A stretch of 64,000 bases of DNA from Ruthenibacterium lactatiformans. Lineage in GTDB: Bacteria; Bacillota; Clostridia; Oscillospirales; Ruminococcaceae. Position 1 is the stretch's first letter. The number at the start of each line of letters is the position of its first letter. The position numbers and the translations under genes are program-made. Shown here piece after piece: positions 44,199 to 53,383 of this stretch. The notes under the pieces were generated by a model. The model was not told where the DNA came from and did no database searches. It worked only from the letters and a program-made list of their open reading frames with translations. The stretch covers positions 21,569-85,568 of the forward strand of contig NZ_JXXK01000016.1 of NCBI RefSeq assembly GCF_000949455.1. The letters are read 5' to 3'.

Positions 44199-46545
44199 AA
44201 AGCAGGGCCTTACCGGCCTGTTCACGAAAGGAAAGAACATTCCCACCACCGCCCAGCAGACCCTCCCTTACCGGGAAATGTACCGGGACGGGGTGTGCCG
44301 GGTAGCGGACCGCTATTACACCAAAACCATTGAATACGAGGACATCAACTACCAGCTCGCACAGTCCGAAGATCAGGCGGCCATCTTTGACGGGTGGAGC
44401 GCCTGCCTCAACTACTTTGACAGCAGCCTTCCGTTCCAGCTTTCCTTCCTCAACCACCGAAGCCGCCCGGGCAGCCGGTACAGCGTGAACATCCCCATGC
44501 AGGATGACGATTACAACAGCGTCCGGTGCGAGTATGTGGAAATGCTGGAAAACCAGATCGCCAAAAGCAACAACGGCATTGTTCGCACAAAGCTCCTGAC
44601 CTTCGGCGTGAACGTGGACGACCTTTCCACCGCCAGGGCAAGGCTGGAACGTGTAGAGGCGGACATTTGCGGGAACTTCAAAAAGCTGGGCGTCAAGTGC
44701 CGCTCCCTTTCGGGGCTGGAACGGCTGGAGCTTCTTCACGGGCAGCTTCACCCCGGCAGCGGCTCCCCCTTCCGGTTTTCATGGGATATGATCCCCAAAA
44801 CCGGGCTTTCCACCAAAGACTTTATCGCCCCGGACAGTTTCGATTTTCGTTTCAGCCGTCTGTTCCGGGTGGGGACGACTTGGGGCGCTGCCTCCTACTT
44901 GCAGATTTTGGCCTCGGAGCTCTCGGACAAGCTGCTGGAGGAGCTTTTGGAAATGGACGCGGAAATGACCATCACTCTCCATATCCAAACCGTCGATCAG
45001 GCCGCCGCCGTAAAATCTATCAAGGCCAAAGTCTCCGACATTGACAAGATGAAGGTGGAGGAACAAAAGAAGGCAGCCCGGTCAGGGTACGACATGGACA
45101 TACTTCCACCCGATCTTGTAACGTACAGCAACGACGCAAAGACCCTTCTGGAAGATTTACAGAGCCGGAATGAAAGAATGTTCCTGCTGACCTTCCTTGT
45201 GGTAAACATGGCCCCGACCCGCCGGGAGCTGGACAATGACCTGTTCACGGTGTCCGGTATCGTCCAGAAATACAACTGCACCTTGAAGCGGCTGGACTTC
45301 CAGCAGGAGGACGGTTTTCTTTCCAGCCTTCCGCTGGGCCATAACGGCATTGAGATCAAGCGCGGCATGACGACCAGCTCCACGGCCATTTTCGTTCCCT
45401 TTATGACGCAGGAGCTCCGCATGGATGGCGAAGCCGTCTATTACGGGCTCAACGCACTTTCCCATAACGTCATCATGGCAAACCGGAAAAAGCTCAAAAA
45501 CCCCAACGGCCTGTTCCTCGGCGTGCCGGGCTCCGGCAAATCCTTTGCCGCAAAGCGAGAGCTTGTGAACGTGTTCCTTGCCACCCGTGACCGGATCATT
45601 GTGGTGGACCCGATGGGCGAATACTCGCCCCTTATCAAGCGGCTGGGCGGACAGGTCATCGAGATCGCCCCGGACAGCCCCCACCACATCAACCCGATGG
45701 ACATTGACCTGAGCTTTGACGAGGAAAACCCGATGGCGCTGAAAGCCGACTTTATCCTGTCGCTGATGGAGCTGATCGTCGGCGGCAAGGATGGCTTGCA
45801 GCCGGTGGAGCGGACCGTCATTGACCGCTGTGTACGCCAGATGTACCGGGAACACTTGCAAAACCCGGAAACAAGCAAAATGCCGACCCTCCAAACGCTA
45901 TATGACCTGCTCTGTTCCCAGCCGGAGGGCGAGGCGGTGCGGCTGGCAACGGCCCTTGAAATTTATGTGTCGGGTTCCCTTAACGTGTTCAACCATGAAA
46001 CCAATGTGGACTTAAACCGCCGTCTGGTATGCCTTGACTTAAAAAAGCTGGGGGCCGGGCTTCGGACGATTGCCATGCTCATTATGCAGGACTTGGTAAA
46101 CTCGCAGGTGTCCATGAATTTCCTGCGCGGTATCGCTACATGGTGCTACTTCGACGAATTTCATGTGCTGCTCCGTGACCGTCTGACGGCAAGCTATTGT
46201 GTGGCGATCTGGAAAATGCTGCGAAAAAAAGGGTGCGTTCCCAGTGCTTTAACGCAGAACGTGAAGGATTTTCTGGCAAGCCCGGAGATCGAGAACATCT
46301 TTGAAAACTCGGACTTCCTTGTGCTTCTCTCGCAGGCACAGGGGGACCGGCAGATTTTAGCCAAACAGCTTGGGATCAGCCCCCATCAGCTTTCCTATGT
46401 GACCCATACCAATTCCGGCGAAGGGCTGCTGTTCTTCGGAAACACCACCATCCCGTTTGTTGACCGCTTCCCGCAGAACACAGAGCTGTACGCCATTATG
46501 ACCACCCGCCCGGAGGACAAAAAACAGGAAATGAACCGGGCATAA
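44152..46545 (+). CDS. VirB4-type conjugal transfer ATPase
   Basis: A 797-residue cytoplasmic ATPase powering the secretion channel. Walker A GVPGSGKSF is near residue 460. The Walker B/arm region includes WCYFDEFHVLL near 665, and NSGEGLLFFGNTTIPFVD lies near the end. The start is TTG 44152, 9 bp after AAAGGAGG. An upstream ATG at 44086 lacks a ribosome site and would lie deep in the PrgI gene. A hairpin repeat begins 4 bp after its stop. Confidence 0.92.
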   Translation: MRNSRRAGKPAGRKPEKQGLTGLFTKGKNIPTTAQQTLPYREMYRDGVCRVADRYYTKTIEYEDINYQLAQSEDQAAIFDGWSACLNYFDSSLPFQLSFLNHRSRPGSRYSVNIPMQDDDYNSVRCEYVEMLENQIAKSNNGIVRTKLLTFGVNVDDLSTARARLERVEADICGNFKKLGVKCRSLSGLERLELLHGQLHPGSGSPFRFSWDMIPKTGLSTKDFIAPDSFDFRFSRLFRVGTTWGAASYLQILASELSDKLLEELLEMDAEMTITLHIQTVDQAAAVKSIKAKVSDIDKMKVEEQKKAARSGYDMDILPPDLVTYSNDAKTLLEDLQSRNERMFLLTFLVVNMAPTRRELDNDLFTVSGIVQKYNCTLKRLDFQQEDGFLSSLPLGHNGIEIKRGMTTSSTAIFVPFMTQELRMDGEAVYYGLNALSHNVIMANRKKLKNPNGLFLGVPGSGKSFAAKRELVNVFLATRDRIIVVDPMGEYSPLIKRLGGQVIEIAPDSPHHINPMDIDLSFDEENPMALKADFILSLMELIVGGKDGLQPVERTVIDRCVRQMYREHLQNPETSKMPTLQTLYDLLCSQPEGEAVRLATALEIYVSGSLNVFNHETNVDLNRRLVCLDLKKLGAGLRTIAMLIMQDLVNSQVSMNFLRGIATWCYFDEFHVLLRDRLTASYCVAIWKMLRKKGCVPSALTQNVKDFLASPEIENIFENSDFLVLLSQAQGDRQILAKQLGISPHQLSYVTHTNSGEGLLFFGNTTIPFVDRFPQNTELYAIMTTRPEDKKQEMNRA

Positions 46546-46593
46546 CACACTTCGGGCCATAATGGCCCGAGGTTTGGAAAGGAGGGATACATC

Positions 46594-48492
46594 ATCGGAA
46601 AGAAACCAGACAAACGGAATTTTCAAAGGCCGGGGCCGACGGAGGATACCGGGGGCAATCGCCCCGGACCGGCTGAACGGGAAGGGCCTTCCCCCGCACC
46701 ATCCCGACGCCTGCGGTTTGAGGACGAGGATACCGGGCAGGACAGTCCTTCGGGTCACGATGGCCCGAAGTCCAAAAGCGGCAAGTTTCAAGAGGACAGC
46801 CGCAAAAGCCGTCCCTCTGACCGCATGAGGCAGGAGGATGAAGCGGACGGGCCGCAGGATACCGGCAAGGCACAGGAGCCGGAGGGCTCCGCCGAGAAGG
46901 CCGGGAGCAAAAAGGATAAGTACCAGAAAGCACAGGCAAAAGCGGAACACGCCGGGGAAAAGCTGGGAAAGGCCCGGGAGAAACTGGACAAGACCGAGGC
47001 AAAACGGGCAGCGAAGAAACCACCGGGGCTTGCAAAAAAGGCAGTCCGGGGAGCCCGTACAGAAGCATGGTTCTATGTCCACAACAAGATACACGAAGTT
47101 GAGCATGAAAATGTGGGTGTGGAAGGAGCCCATAAGTCGGAACTTGTGGCCGAGGCCGGAGCCCGGAAACTGACCCGGTATGCCAAACGGAGATACCGGG
47201 AGCACCCGGCCCGGAAGGTGGCAAAGTGGGAACGGAAGGACATAAAAGCCCGGGCCAATATGGATTTTCAGAAGATGACCTCCGAGCACCCGGAGCTTGC
47301 CAGCAATCCGCTTTCCCGTGTGCAGCAGAAATGGAAACTGAAACGCCGGTATTCCAAAGAAGCAAAGGCGGCTGCAAAACAGGGCGCAAAGGTCGCAAAG
47401 AAAACCGCTGCCGCTTCGGGAACTGCGACCCGTCGGGCGGCACAGTTTGTGACCCGTCATCCTGTGGCGGTGCTGATCCTGCTCCTGCTGTTGCTGCTCT
47501 GTTTTCTTGTGTCGGCGGTAAGTTCCATTTTCCCCACGCTTGGCAGCGGCCTTGCCAATGCGTTATCCGGCACCTCCTACGCCTCGGAGGATACGGACCT
47601 GCTGGGGGTGGACGAGGACTACACGGCGCTGGAAAACGAGCTGGCGCAGACGGTAGCGAACATTGAAAGCACCCATCCCGGCTATGACGAGTACCGCTAT
47701 TCCGTGGACGAGATCGGCCATAACCCCTATGAGCTGGCGTCCTATCTCTCGGCAAAGTACCATGTGTATTTCCGTGAACAGGTGCAGGACGAGCTGCGGG
47801 AGATTTTCGAGGCACAGTATGAACTGACCTTGACGGAGGAAGTCGAGATACGCTACCGCACCGAAACCAGCACCGACCCGGAGACCGGGGAAACCACCAC
47901 CGAGGAAGTCCCCTATGAGTATTACATCTTAAATGTGACCCTCACAAACAAAACGCTGCCTGCCGTGATCCTGCCGAGGCTTAACGAACAGCAGCGGGAA
48001 ATCTACACCGTTATGCAGCAGCTCAAAGGCAACAAACCCTATCTGTGGGAAGGGATTTACAACGGTGGCGAAGATACCGGCCCCAGCTATGAGATACCCG
48101 GCGAGGCGCTGGATGACCCGGCTTTTGCAGCGCTCATGGAAGAAGCCACAAAGTACATCGGCTGGCCCTATGTGTGGGGCGGCTCCAGCCCGTCCACCTC
48201 CTTTGACTGTTCGGGCTTTGTCTGCTGGGTGTACACGGCCAGCGGCGTCCACAACCTGCCCCGTACCACGGCGCAGGGCATTTACAACCAGTGTGCTATC
48301 ATTTCTCCCTCCGAGGCAAAGCCCGGCGACATTATCTTTTTCACGGGAACCTATGACAGCCCCGGCCCTGTATCCCATGTGGGGATTTATGTGGGCGACG
48401 GGATGATGCTCCATTGTGGTTCGCCCATCCAATACGCAAACATCAATTCAAGCTACTGGCAGACACATTTCTATGCCTTCGGGCGTTTGTGA
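46594..48492 (+). CDS. NlpC/P60 peptidoglycan hydrolase of the transfer apparatus (CD1108-like), apparent ATC start
   Basis: A 632-residue protein. A charged cytoplasmic N-terminal half is followed by one membrane segment (HPVAVLILLLLLLLCFLVSAV, about 286-310), an extracellular linker, and an NlpC/P60 domain (about 515-632). The catalytic Cys is near 538 in TSFDCSGFVCW and the His is in PVSHVGIYVG. It opens the cell wall for the mating channel. The frame is open well before ATG 46825. GGAGGG (46581-46586) points to ATC at 46594 as start, 7 nt away. An in-frame hairpin repeat encodes PSGHDGPK at 46748-46770. Confidence 0.82.
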   Translation: MGKKPDKRNFQRPGPTEDTGGNRPGPAEREGPSPAPSRRLRFEDEDTGQDSPSGHDGPKSKSGKFQEDSRKSRPSDRMRQEDEADGPQDTGKAQEPEGSAEKAGSKKDKYQKAQAKAEHAGEKLGKAREKLDKTEAKRAAKKPPGLAKKAVRGARTEAWFYVHNKIHEVEHENVGVEGAHKSELVAEAGARKLTRYAKRRYREHPARKVAKWERKDIKARANMDFQKMTSEHPELASNPLSRVQQKWKLKRRYSKEAKAAAKQGAKVAKKTAAASGTATRRAAQFVTRHPVAVLILLLLLLLCFLVSAVSSIFPTLGSGLANALSGTSYASEDTDLLGVDEDYTALENELAQTVANIESTHPGYDEYRYSVDEIGHNPYELASYLSAKYHVYFREQVQDELREIFEAQYELTLTEEVEIRYRTETSTDPETGETTTEEVPYEYYILNVTLTNKTLPAVILPRLNEQQREIYTVMQQLKGNKPYLWEGIYNGGEDTGPSYEIPGEALDDPAFAALMEEATKYIGWPYVWGGSSPSTSFDCSGFVCWVYTASGVHNLPRTTAQGIYNQCAIISPSEAKPGDIIFFTGTYDSPGPVSHVGIYVGDGMMLHCGSPIQYANINSSYWQTHFYAFGRL

Positions 48493-48514
48493 GCCAGAGG
48501 AAAGGAGTCCTTGC

Positions 48515-48781
48515 ATGAACAAAATCGACAAGCTCGATAAGGAACTGAAAAAAGCCCGGGAGAAGGCCGCCGAATGGCAGGCCAAAATCCGGGAGCTGGA
48601 AAAGCAGAAACAGGAGGAAGAAAACAGCCAGATCGTGCAGGCGGTGCGCTCCCTTAAACTGACGCCCGCCCAGCTTATGGCTTTTCTGAATGACCCCAAA
48701 AACAGCCTTACCGCTTCGGGCCATACTGACCCGAAGCCGGAGGCACCCGAAAAGGAGGACACGGCCCATGAAGAAAACTAA
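48515..48781 (+). CDS. DUF4315 family coiled-coil protein
   Basis: An 88-residue protein that is almost wholly coiled-coil (KIDKLDKELKKAREKAAEWQ), with an ALMAFLNDPKN-like motif (QLMAFLNDPK). It matches DUF4315 found at this place in Tn1549-type ICEs. GAAAGGAG precedes the ATG. A hairpin repeat is read in frame as TASGHTDPK. Its end overlaps the next gene by 14 bp. Confidence 0.8.
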   Translation: MNKIDKLDKELKKAREKAAEWQAKIRELEKQKQEEENSQIVQAVRSLKLTPAQLMAFLNDPKNSLTASGHTDPKPEAPEKEDTAHEEN

Positions 48782-49415
48782 ATTTCGCAGGCTGGCGGCG
48801 ATGGCTGCCAGCCTTTTGTGTTGCCTGATCTTTACAGTCCCGGCTTATGCACAGAGCAGCGAGCCGCAGCCGGAGACAGCTCCCTCCCCGGCAGAAACTG
48901 AAGCAGAGCCGGAAACCCAGAACCCCTTTACCACGGACGGGACGGGAACCGTGGTGGACAACGCCACCGACGAGGATGGAAAGGAGTTCTACACCATCAC
49001 CACAGCAGACGAGAGCGTGTTTTATCTGGTGATCGACAAACAGAAAACCAGCGAGAACGTCTATTTCCTCAATACCGTTACCACAGACGACCTTCTGCCT
49101 CTTGCTGAACAGGGCAAGGAACCGCCCAAAGAAGTGACCCCTGAGCCAGAGCCAAAGCTCACCGAACCGGTGGAGGAAGTACCGGAACCCAAGCCGGAGA
49201 AAAAGGACAGCCTCCTTCTCTCTCTGCTCCTGATCGGTGCGGTGGTGCTGGCCGGCGGTGGAATTGGTTACTATTTCAAGATTTACAAGCCGAAGCATGA
49301 AGCCCCGGATTTGGAAGATGATTACTGCGAATATGAGGACGGGGAGCTGGAGGAGATCGCAGAGGAACCCGAGGACGAAGATACCCCGCCATGGGAGGAA
49401 GATACGGAGGAATGA
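48768..49415 (+). CDS. DUF4366 family secreted, membrane-anchored protein
   Basis: A 215-residue protein with an N-terminal signal peptide (RRLAAMAASLLCCLIFTVPAYAQS) and a Pro/Glu-rich linker. A small extracellular domain (FYTITTADESVFYLVIDKQ .. NVYFLNTVTTDDLL) and a C-terminal membrane anchor (LLLSLLLIGAVVLAGGGIGYYF) follow, then an acidic tail. The layout is that of the DUF4366 ICE protein, likely a surface part of the mating apparatus. Confidence 0.82.
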   Translation: MKKTKFRRLAAMAASLLCCLIFTVPAYAQSSEPQPETAPSPAETEAEPETQNPFTTDGTGTVVDNATDEDGKEFYTITTADESVFYLVIDKQKTSENVYFLNTVTTDDLLPLAEQGKEPPKEVTPEPEPKLTEPVEEVPEPKPEKKDSLLLSLLLIGAVVLAGGGIGYYFKIYKPKHEAPDLEDDYCEYEDGELEEIAEEPEDEDTPPWEEDTEE

Positions 49416-49417
49416 GA

Positions 49418-49609
49418 ATGAATTTTACAAGCAGCCCTTTTGAACGAATGATGAAGGAAGTACCGCACCCCGGCTGGGACAATGACGACCCTTGTAAGGG
49501 ATGCCGTTATTACAAGGAGTGCAAAGGAAAGAAAAAACAGTGCCGGAAGAAGTTCCGGGCGCTGATCGTGGATCCCCGCCCTTCGGGCCATCGTGGCCCG
49601 AAGTCTTAA
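49418..49609 (+). CDS. Small cysteine-rich ICE protein
   Basis: A 63-residue protein with CKGCRYYKECKGKKKQC, a probable zinc-binding cluster. ATG 49418 lies 7 nt after CGGAGG and is 2 bp after the preceding stop. The last eight codons are formed by a hairpin repeat (RPSGHRGPKS), so the repeat is part of the protein. Confidence 0.7.
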   Translation: MNFTSSPFERMMKEVPHPGWDNDDPCKGCRYYKECKGKKKQCRKKFRALIVDPRPSGHRGPKS

Positions 49610-50011
49610 ATGGACGCCCGGGAGCTGACCCGTGACGAGAAGAAGAAAATCCGCACTCTGGTCACGGGGATGTGCGCCAACTATGACCGGGAAAGCGGCC
49701 TGTGCCTTCCTCTTGACTGTGCCTGCTATATGCTGCACAAGTGCTGGACAGGGGCGTACTGCCGTTATTTCCGTGAGGCTGTCCTGCCTCTTAACCCGGA
49801 GCTTCAAGCGTCGTTGACAACGGAAGGCATCTCCCCGGAGCTGCGAGCCTGTGCGGTCTGCGGAAAGGCGTTTTTGCCCGAGGGGCGTCAAGCCTACTGT
49901 TCCGACGCCTGCAAGGCCGAAGGGAACCGCCGAAAAAGCCGGGAACGCATGAGGAAAATGCGGGAGAAAAGGCCGGGCGGCTGTTACGATTTGCCGCCTC
50001 CAAAGGCTTGA
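49610..50011 (+). CDS. Cysteine-rich VLP-type protein
   Basis: A 133-residue protein with an N-terminal domain holding spaced cysteines (MCANYDRESGLCLPLDCACYMLHKCW .. YCRYF) that matches the cysteine-rich VLP domain of ICE proteins. A C-terminal zinc-finger-like part follows (CAVCGKAFLPEGRQAYCSDAC). The ATG abuts the preceding stop codon. Nucleic-acid binding is plausible but unproven. Confidence 0.75.
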   Translation: MDARELTRDEKKKIRTLVTGMCANYDRESGLCLPLDCACYMLHKCWTGAYCRYFREAVLPLNPELQASLTTEGISPELRACAVCGKAFLPEGRQAYCSDACKAEGNRRKSRERMRKMREKRPGGCYDLPPPKA

Positions 50012-50143
50012 CATTCCGGGCTTTTTTGAGGGTGTTTCCGGGGTGGGAATATCTTATTACATTTCTCCCCGGTCTGCCCTCTTATTTCGTAACATCCAGC
50101 ACTTCGGGTCATGTTAGCCCGAGGCACAGAAAGGAGGTATCTC

Positions 50144-50734
50144 TTGGAGACAGTACAAGGATATGTGATTTTGAAAGCTGCCACCTTTGAAACCGGACAC
50201 GGCTTTGCGCTGGGGCATAATCCGGGAGCGCCGAGCCCCTTTGTGACCTGGCAGTTTACCGAGGGGGAAAACGGCCATCGGGATTACTACTGGGGTCGCT
50301 ATGGAACCAGTCAGGCATGGGCGCAGAGGGACTTTGACCGCCGGGTGGACGACTATCAGCAGTTTTACCATGCGGCGGTCAAGCATACCGAGCTGGGACC
50401 GGAGGGCGTTTACCGCTATTATTCCACCCAGCGGCCCGTGGACATAGGAACTTACCCGAAGCCGCCGGATAACCAGCCTCTTTCCATCGTCAACTACGAT
50501 GATGACAGGCGGCGTCCTGTGGCAGACGGCAGGCTGATGGCATGGGGCGAACTGACCTACGCAAAGCCGCTGACCGAAAAGCAGATGGAGGATTATGAGC
50601 TGAAACCAGCACCGGGCAATCCTGACCGGGTGCGCCCATCCATTACTGCCCGGCTCAAAGATGAAACCAGAGGGCAGGAACCCCCGAAGGAGCCCGGCCA
50701 GAAGCGAAGCCATAAAAACCATGAGGAACGATAA
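50144..50734 (+). CDS. Conserved ICE protein (YodL-region type), TTG start
   Basis: A 196-residue soluble protein. The N-terminal part (LETVQGYVILKAATFETGHGFALGHNPGAPSPFVTWQF .. DYYWGRYG) is a conserved domain of Tn1549-type ICEs. The C-terminal third (MAWGELTYAKPLTEKQMEDYEL) also looks conserved. TTG at 50144 follows GAAAGGAGG by 6 nt; the preceding ATG at 50111 lies inside a hairpin repeat. Function unknown. Confidence 0.68.
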   Translation: METVQGYVILKAATFETGHGFALGHNPGAPSPFVTWQFTEGENGHRDYYWGRYGTSQAWAQRDFDRRVDDYQQFYHAAVKHTELGPEGVYRYYSTQRPVDIGTYPKPPDNQPLSIVNYDDDRRRPVADGRLMAWGELTYAKPLTEKQMEDYELKPAPGNPDRVRPSITARLKDETRGQEPPKEPGQKRSHKNHEER

Positions 50735-50746
50735 AGGAGGATCGCC

Positions 50747-50929
50747 ATGCACGAAAAAGACAACTATCTGAAAACCGCCGAGCTCTCCACAGAGCAGAAC
50801 TGCAACATGATCGACGGCGTACCCAACAACACGCCCATCCCGCCCACGCCCCCGGAGCTGGACGCAAAACCGCTTGATAAGGTAAAGGAACCCAAAGAGC
50901 GCCGGAAAGGCCGGGAGCTGGAACGCTGA
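50747..50929 (+). CDS. Short conserved ICE protein (DUF4316-like tail)
   Basis: A 60-residue acidic-then-basic peptide. NYLKTAELSTEQNCNMIDGVPNN resembles the DUF4316 motif; the C-terminus is Pro- and Lys-rich. AAAGGAGG precedes the ATG. Its stop overlaps the MobC start as TGATG, so translation is coupled. Confidence 0.6.
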   Translation: MHEKDNYLKTAELSTEQNCNMIDGVPNNTPIPPTPPELDAKPLDKVKEPKERRKGRELER

Positions 50930-51270
50930 TGGAGAACCGCAAGCGGAATGTCCATCTGCACGTCATGGTAACGCCGGACGAGCTGGCAGCCATCCATGAA
51001 CGGATGGCTGAGGCGGGCATTTCCAACGCCGGGGCTTATGTACGGAAAATGGCTCTGAATGGGTATATCCTGCACATCGACCTTGCGCCCGTAAAAGAGC
51101 TGATCTCTCTGCAACGGCGCTGTTCTAACAATCTCAATCAGGTTGCCATACACGCACATACCTATGGCGTGTACCCGGAGGAAATCGACGGATTGAAGCG
51201 GGACTATGAAAAGCTGTGGGGCGAGGTGTCAAAGGTGCTGCGGGAGCTCTCCGAGCTGGTGGCAAAGTAA
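50929..51270 (+). CDS. mobC: MobC-like relaxosome accessory protein
   Basis: A 113-residue protein of the MobC/NikA-like group. A ribbon-helix-helix N-terminus (KRNVHLHVMVTPDELAAIHERMAEAGISNAGAYVRKMAL) is followed by the family's RRCSNNLNQVAIHAHTYG. It binds oriT and helps the relaxase nick. It ends the transfer operon, before a strong terminator; the relaxase itself is under a separate promoter. Confidence 0.87.
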   Translation: MENRKRNVHLHVMVTPDELAAIHERMAEAGISNAGAYVRKMALNGYILHIDLAPVKELISLQRRCSNNLNQVAIHAHTYGVYPEEIDGLKRDYEKLWGEVSKVLRELSELVAK

Positions 51271-51274
51271 GACG

Positions 51275-51321
51275 AGGGCGGCAGGCTTCCGTTGCGGGGC
51301 TTGCCGCCCTGCTCTTTTTTT
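51275..51321 (+). terminator. Intrinsic terminator of the main transfer operon
   Basis: AGGGCGGCA/TGCCGCCCT stem (51275-51310) with an inner GC pair, followed by a run of T to 51321. A hairpin repeat copy follows at 51326. Confidence 0.85.
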
Positions 51322-51352
51322 ACCACTTCGGGCCAGTATGACCCGAAAGTTT

Positions 51353-51410
51353 GGGACAGGATTTACTAATCTTTCGCAACATTTATGTCCCCGGGCAGGC
51401 ATGATAAAAT
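51353..51410 (+). promoter_or_regulatory. Promoter of the relaxase unit, sharing a control element with the recombinase
   Basis: TTTATG (51382-51387), 17 bp, TAAAAT (51405-51410). From 51366 (CTAATC) to the -10, it aligns without gaps to 59916-59960 in front of the recombinase (32 of 45 positions by hand count), with TTCGCAACATT strictly shared. Confidence 0.6.
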
Positions 51411-51445
51411 AGAGGTAGGAAGGATAGATAAAGGAGGTTTTGAAG

Positions 51446-51736
51446 ATGAAGATACTGCTGAAAATATTGGTTGCTCCCTTTGCTTTAGCGTTGTCCCTTC
51501 TGGCGGCTCTGCTGGTGTTCCTATTTGATATTTGTGCCGTCCTGCTGACGATTGCCTCTGTGATCCTGACGGTGCTGGGTGTCGCTCTCTTTTTCACGCC
51601 GACGCCCATAGGCGGGATTGTATTTCTGTTTCTTGCCTTCCTTCTTTCGCCGTATGGACTGCAAGCGGCGGCGGGCTCCCTTCTTTGGGCGCTGGACGGA
51701 GGCAAATCCGCTCTGTACCGGTTTCTGGCAAGTTAA
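51446..51736 (+). CDS. CD1845-like small membrane protein
   Basis: A 96-residue, strongly hydrophobic protein with three likely membrane segments and a C-terminal LSPYGLQAAAGSLLWALDG. This matches the CD1845-type protein found before the relaxase in C. difficile CTn elements. ATG 51446 follows AAGGAGG by 8 nt. A role in mating is assumed from position only. Confidence 0.72.
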   Translation: MKILLKILVAPFALALSLLAALLVFLFDICAVLLTIASVILTVLGVALFFTPTPIGGIVFLFLAFLLSPYGLQAAAGSLLWALDGGKSALYRFLAS

Positions 51737-51815
51737 GCAGCCTCGGGCCATACTGGCCCGAAGTCGGGGCGGTCTGAATGGGCCGCCCCTTTCTCATGGA
51801 AAGGAGGAATGATTT

Positions 51816-53231
51816 TTGGCTACCACAACTTTGTTACAGCGCCATGCGGGCGAAGGCGAAACGATTGCTGAGGCTATCCGGGATTGTCTGGACTATGGCA
51901 AGGACCCGGAGAAAACAGAAAGCGGAAAGTATATCTCCGCTTATGAATGTGATCCGGCCACCGTGGCGGACGAGTTCCTTTTGGCAAAGGCCAGCTATGC
52001 CGCTATGACGGGCCGGGAACAGAAGAAAGAAAATAATGTGCTGTGCTATCAGATACGACAATCCTTCTATCCGGGCGAGATCACCCCGAAGGAGGCGAAC
52101 CGTATCGGCTATGAGCTGGCTATGCGCTGGACAAAGGGGCGGCACGCTTTTATCGTTACCACGCACACCGATAAGCAGCACATCCATTGTCACATTTATT
52201 ACAACTCCACCACCCTTGACTGCACCCGGAAATTCCGAAATTTTTGGGGCTCCAGCTTCGCCCTTCGGCGGCTCTCTGACAGGCTGTGCCTTGAAAACGG
52301 GCTATCCATCGTGGAGAACCCGAAGCCCCGGAGCAAGGGCAAGTATCGGAACTATGGAGAGTGGCAGAAAGACCGGAAAGGGCCGCTTTCCTATCAGGAC
52401 AGGCTGCGCCTTGCCATTGATACTGCGTTGGCGGAACGCCCCGCTGATTTGGACGAATTTCTCAATTTGATGAAGCGGGCCGGGTATGAGGTCAAGACGG
52501 TTCGGGGCGGCGGTATCAGCTTCCGGCTGACCGGGCAGGGACAGGAACGCTTCACCCGTCTGCGTGCCTCCACGCTGGGGGACGGCTACGACTTGCAAGA
52601 TGTTCTGTCCGCCATTGAGGGCAAAGAAAAACGCCCCGGGCGCTCGGAGCGGAAAATCAGTCTGGCGGTGGATATTCAAGCAAAGCTGGCTGCCGGTAAG
52701 GGGCCGGGATATGAACGCTGGGCGAAGGTATTTAACATTAAGCAGATGGCCGCCGCTCTTGCTTATATACAGGACAATGGCCTGACCGATTATGAGCAGT
52801 TGGCACAGAAAGCCACCGAGGCAGCAGACCGTTTTCATACCATTTCCGAGCAGATCAAGCAGACGGAACAGGCCATGAAAACCAATGCCGGGCTAAAGGC
52901 CGCAACGGTTCAGTATGCCAAAACCCGTCCAGTCTTTGAGCAGTATAAGGCGACGAAGTACAGCCGGAAATTCCTTGCGGAGCATGAGGCCGACCTTGAA
53001 CTGTACCGGGCTGCACAAGCGGAAATGCGCTCTCTGCTGGGCGGGGCGAAGCTCCCCAAAATGGATGTGCTGAAGGAAGAAGGCCGTAAGCTCACAGCAA
53101 AGAAAAAACAGCTCTATGGAGAATATCAAAAGGCACGACGGGATATGCAGGAGATCGTCACGATCAAAGCGAACATTGACACTCTGATGGGCTACACCGA
53201 ACCGGGAAGAAAGCAGGAAAAGGAGCGTTAA
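51816..53231 (+). CDS. Relaxase / mobilization nuclease (MobA/VirD2 type)
   Basis: A 471-residue relaxase that nicks oriT and stays bound to the transferred strand. The metal-binding three-His motif appears as HTDKQHIHCHIYYN near residues 118-131, and the N-terminal half holds the catalytic Tyr region. The C-terminal half is helical and charged. TTG start at 51816 follows GAAAGGAGG. It is placed after the promoter at 51382, so nicking can be regulated apart from channel genes. Confidence 0.9.
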   Translation: MATTTLLQRHAGEGETIAEAIRDCLDYGKDPEKTESGKYISAYECDPATVADEFLLAKASYAAMTGREQKKENNVLCYQIRQSFYPGEITPKEANRIGYELAMRWTKGRHAFIVTTHTDKQHIHCHIYYNSTTLDCTRKFRNFWGSSFALRRLSDRLCLENGLSIVENPKPRSKGKYRNYGEWQKDRKGPLSYQDRLRLAIDTALAERPADLDEFLNLMKRAGYEVKTVRGGGISFRLTGQGQERFTRLRASTLGDGYDLQDVLSAIEGKEKRPGRSERKISLAVDIQAKLAAGKGPGYERWAKVFNIKQMAAALAYIQDNGLTDYEQLAQKATEAADRFHTISEQIKQTEQAMKTNAGLKAATVQYAKTRPVFEQYKATKYSRKFLAEHEADLELYRAAQAEMRSLLGGAKLPKMDVLKEEGRKLTAKKKQLYGEYQKARRDMQEIVTIKANIDTLMGYTEPGRKQEKER

Positions 53232-53383
53232 GGTTATGAAAACAAGGAGCAAAGCGACGCTGACACTTCGGGCCATGTTGGCCCGAAGATACGGGTTTGG
53301 GGCGAGCCCCAACAAGCCGCCTTTGTGCCACTTGTGGCCACAGAGGCATTGCTTGCCACTTAGCGGCAGCCCCTAAAATGGCG

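Noticed and set aside
53236..53377. A 47-codon ORF after the relaxase gene
   Set aside because: It begins KTRSKATLTLRAMLARR, is partly the translated hairpin repeat at 53266, has no good ribosome site and an unconvincing composition.
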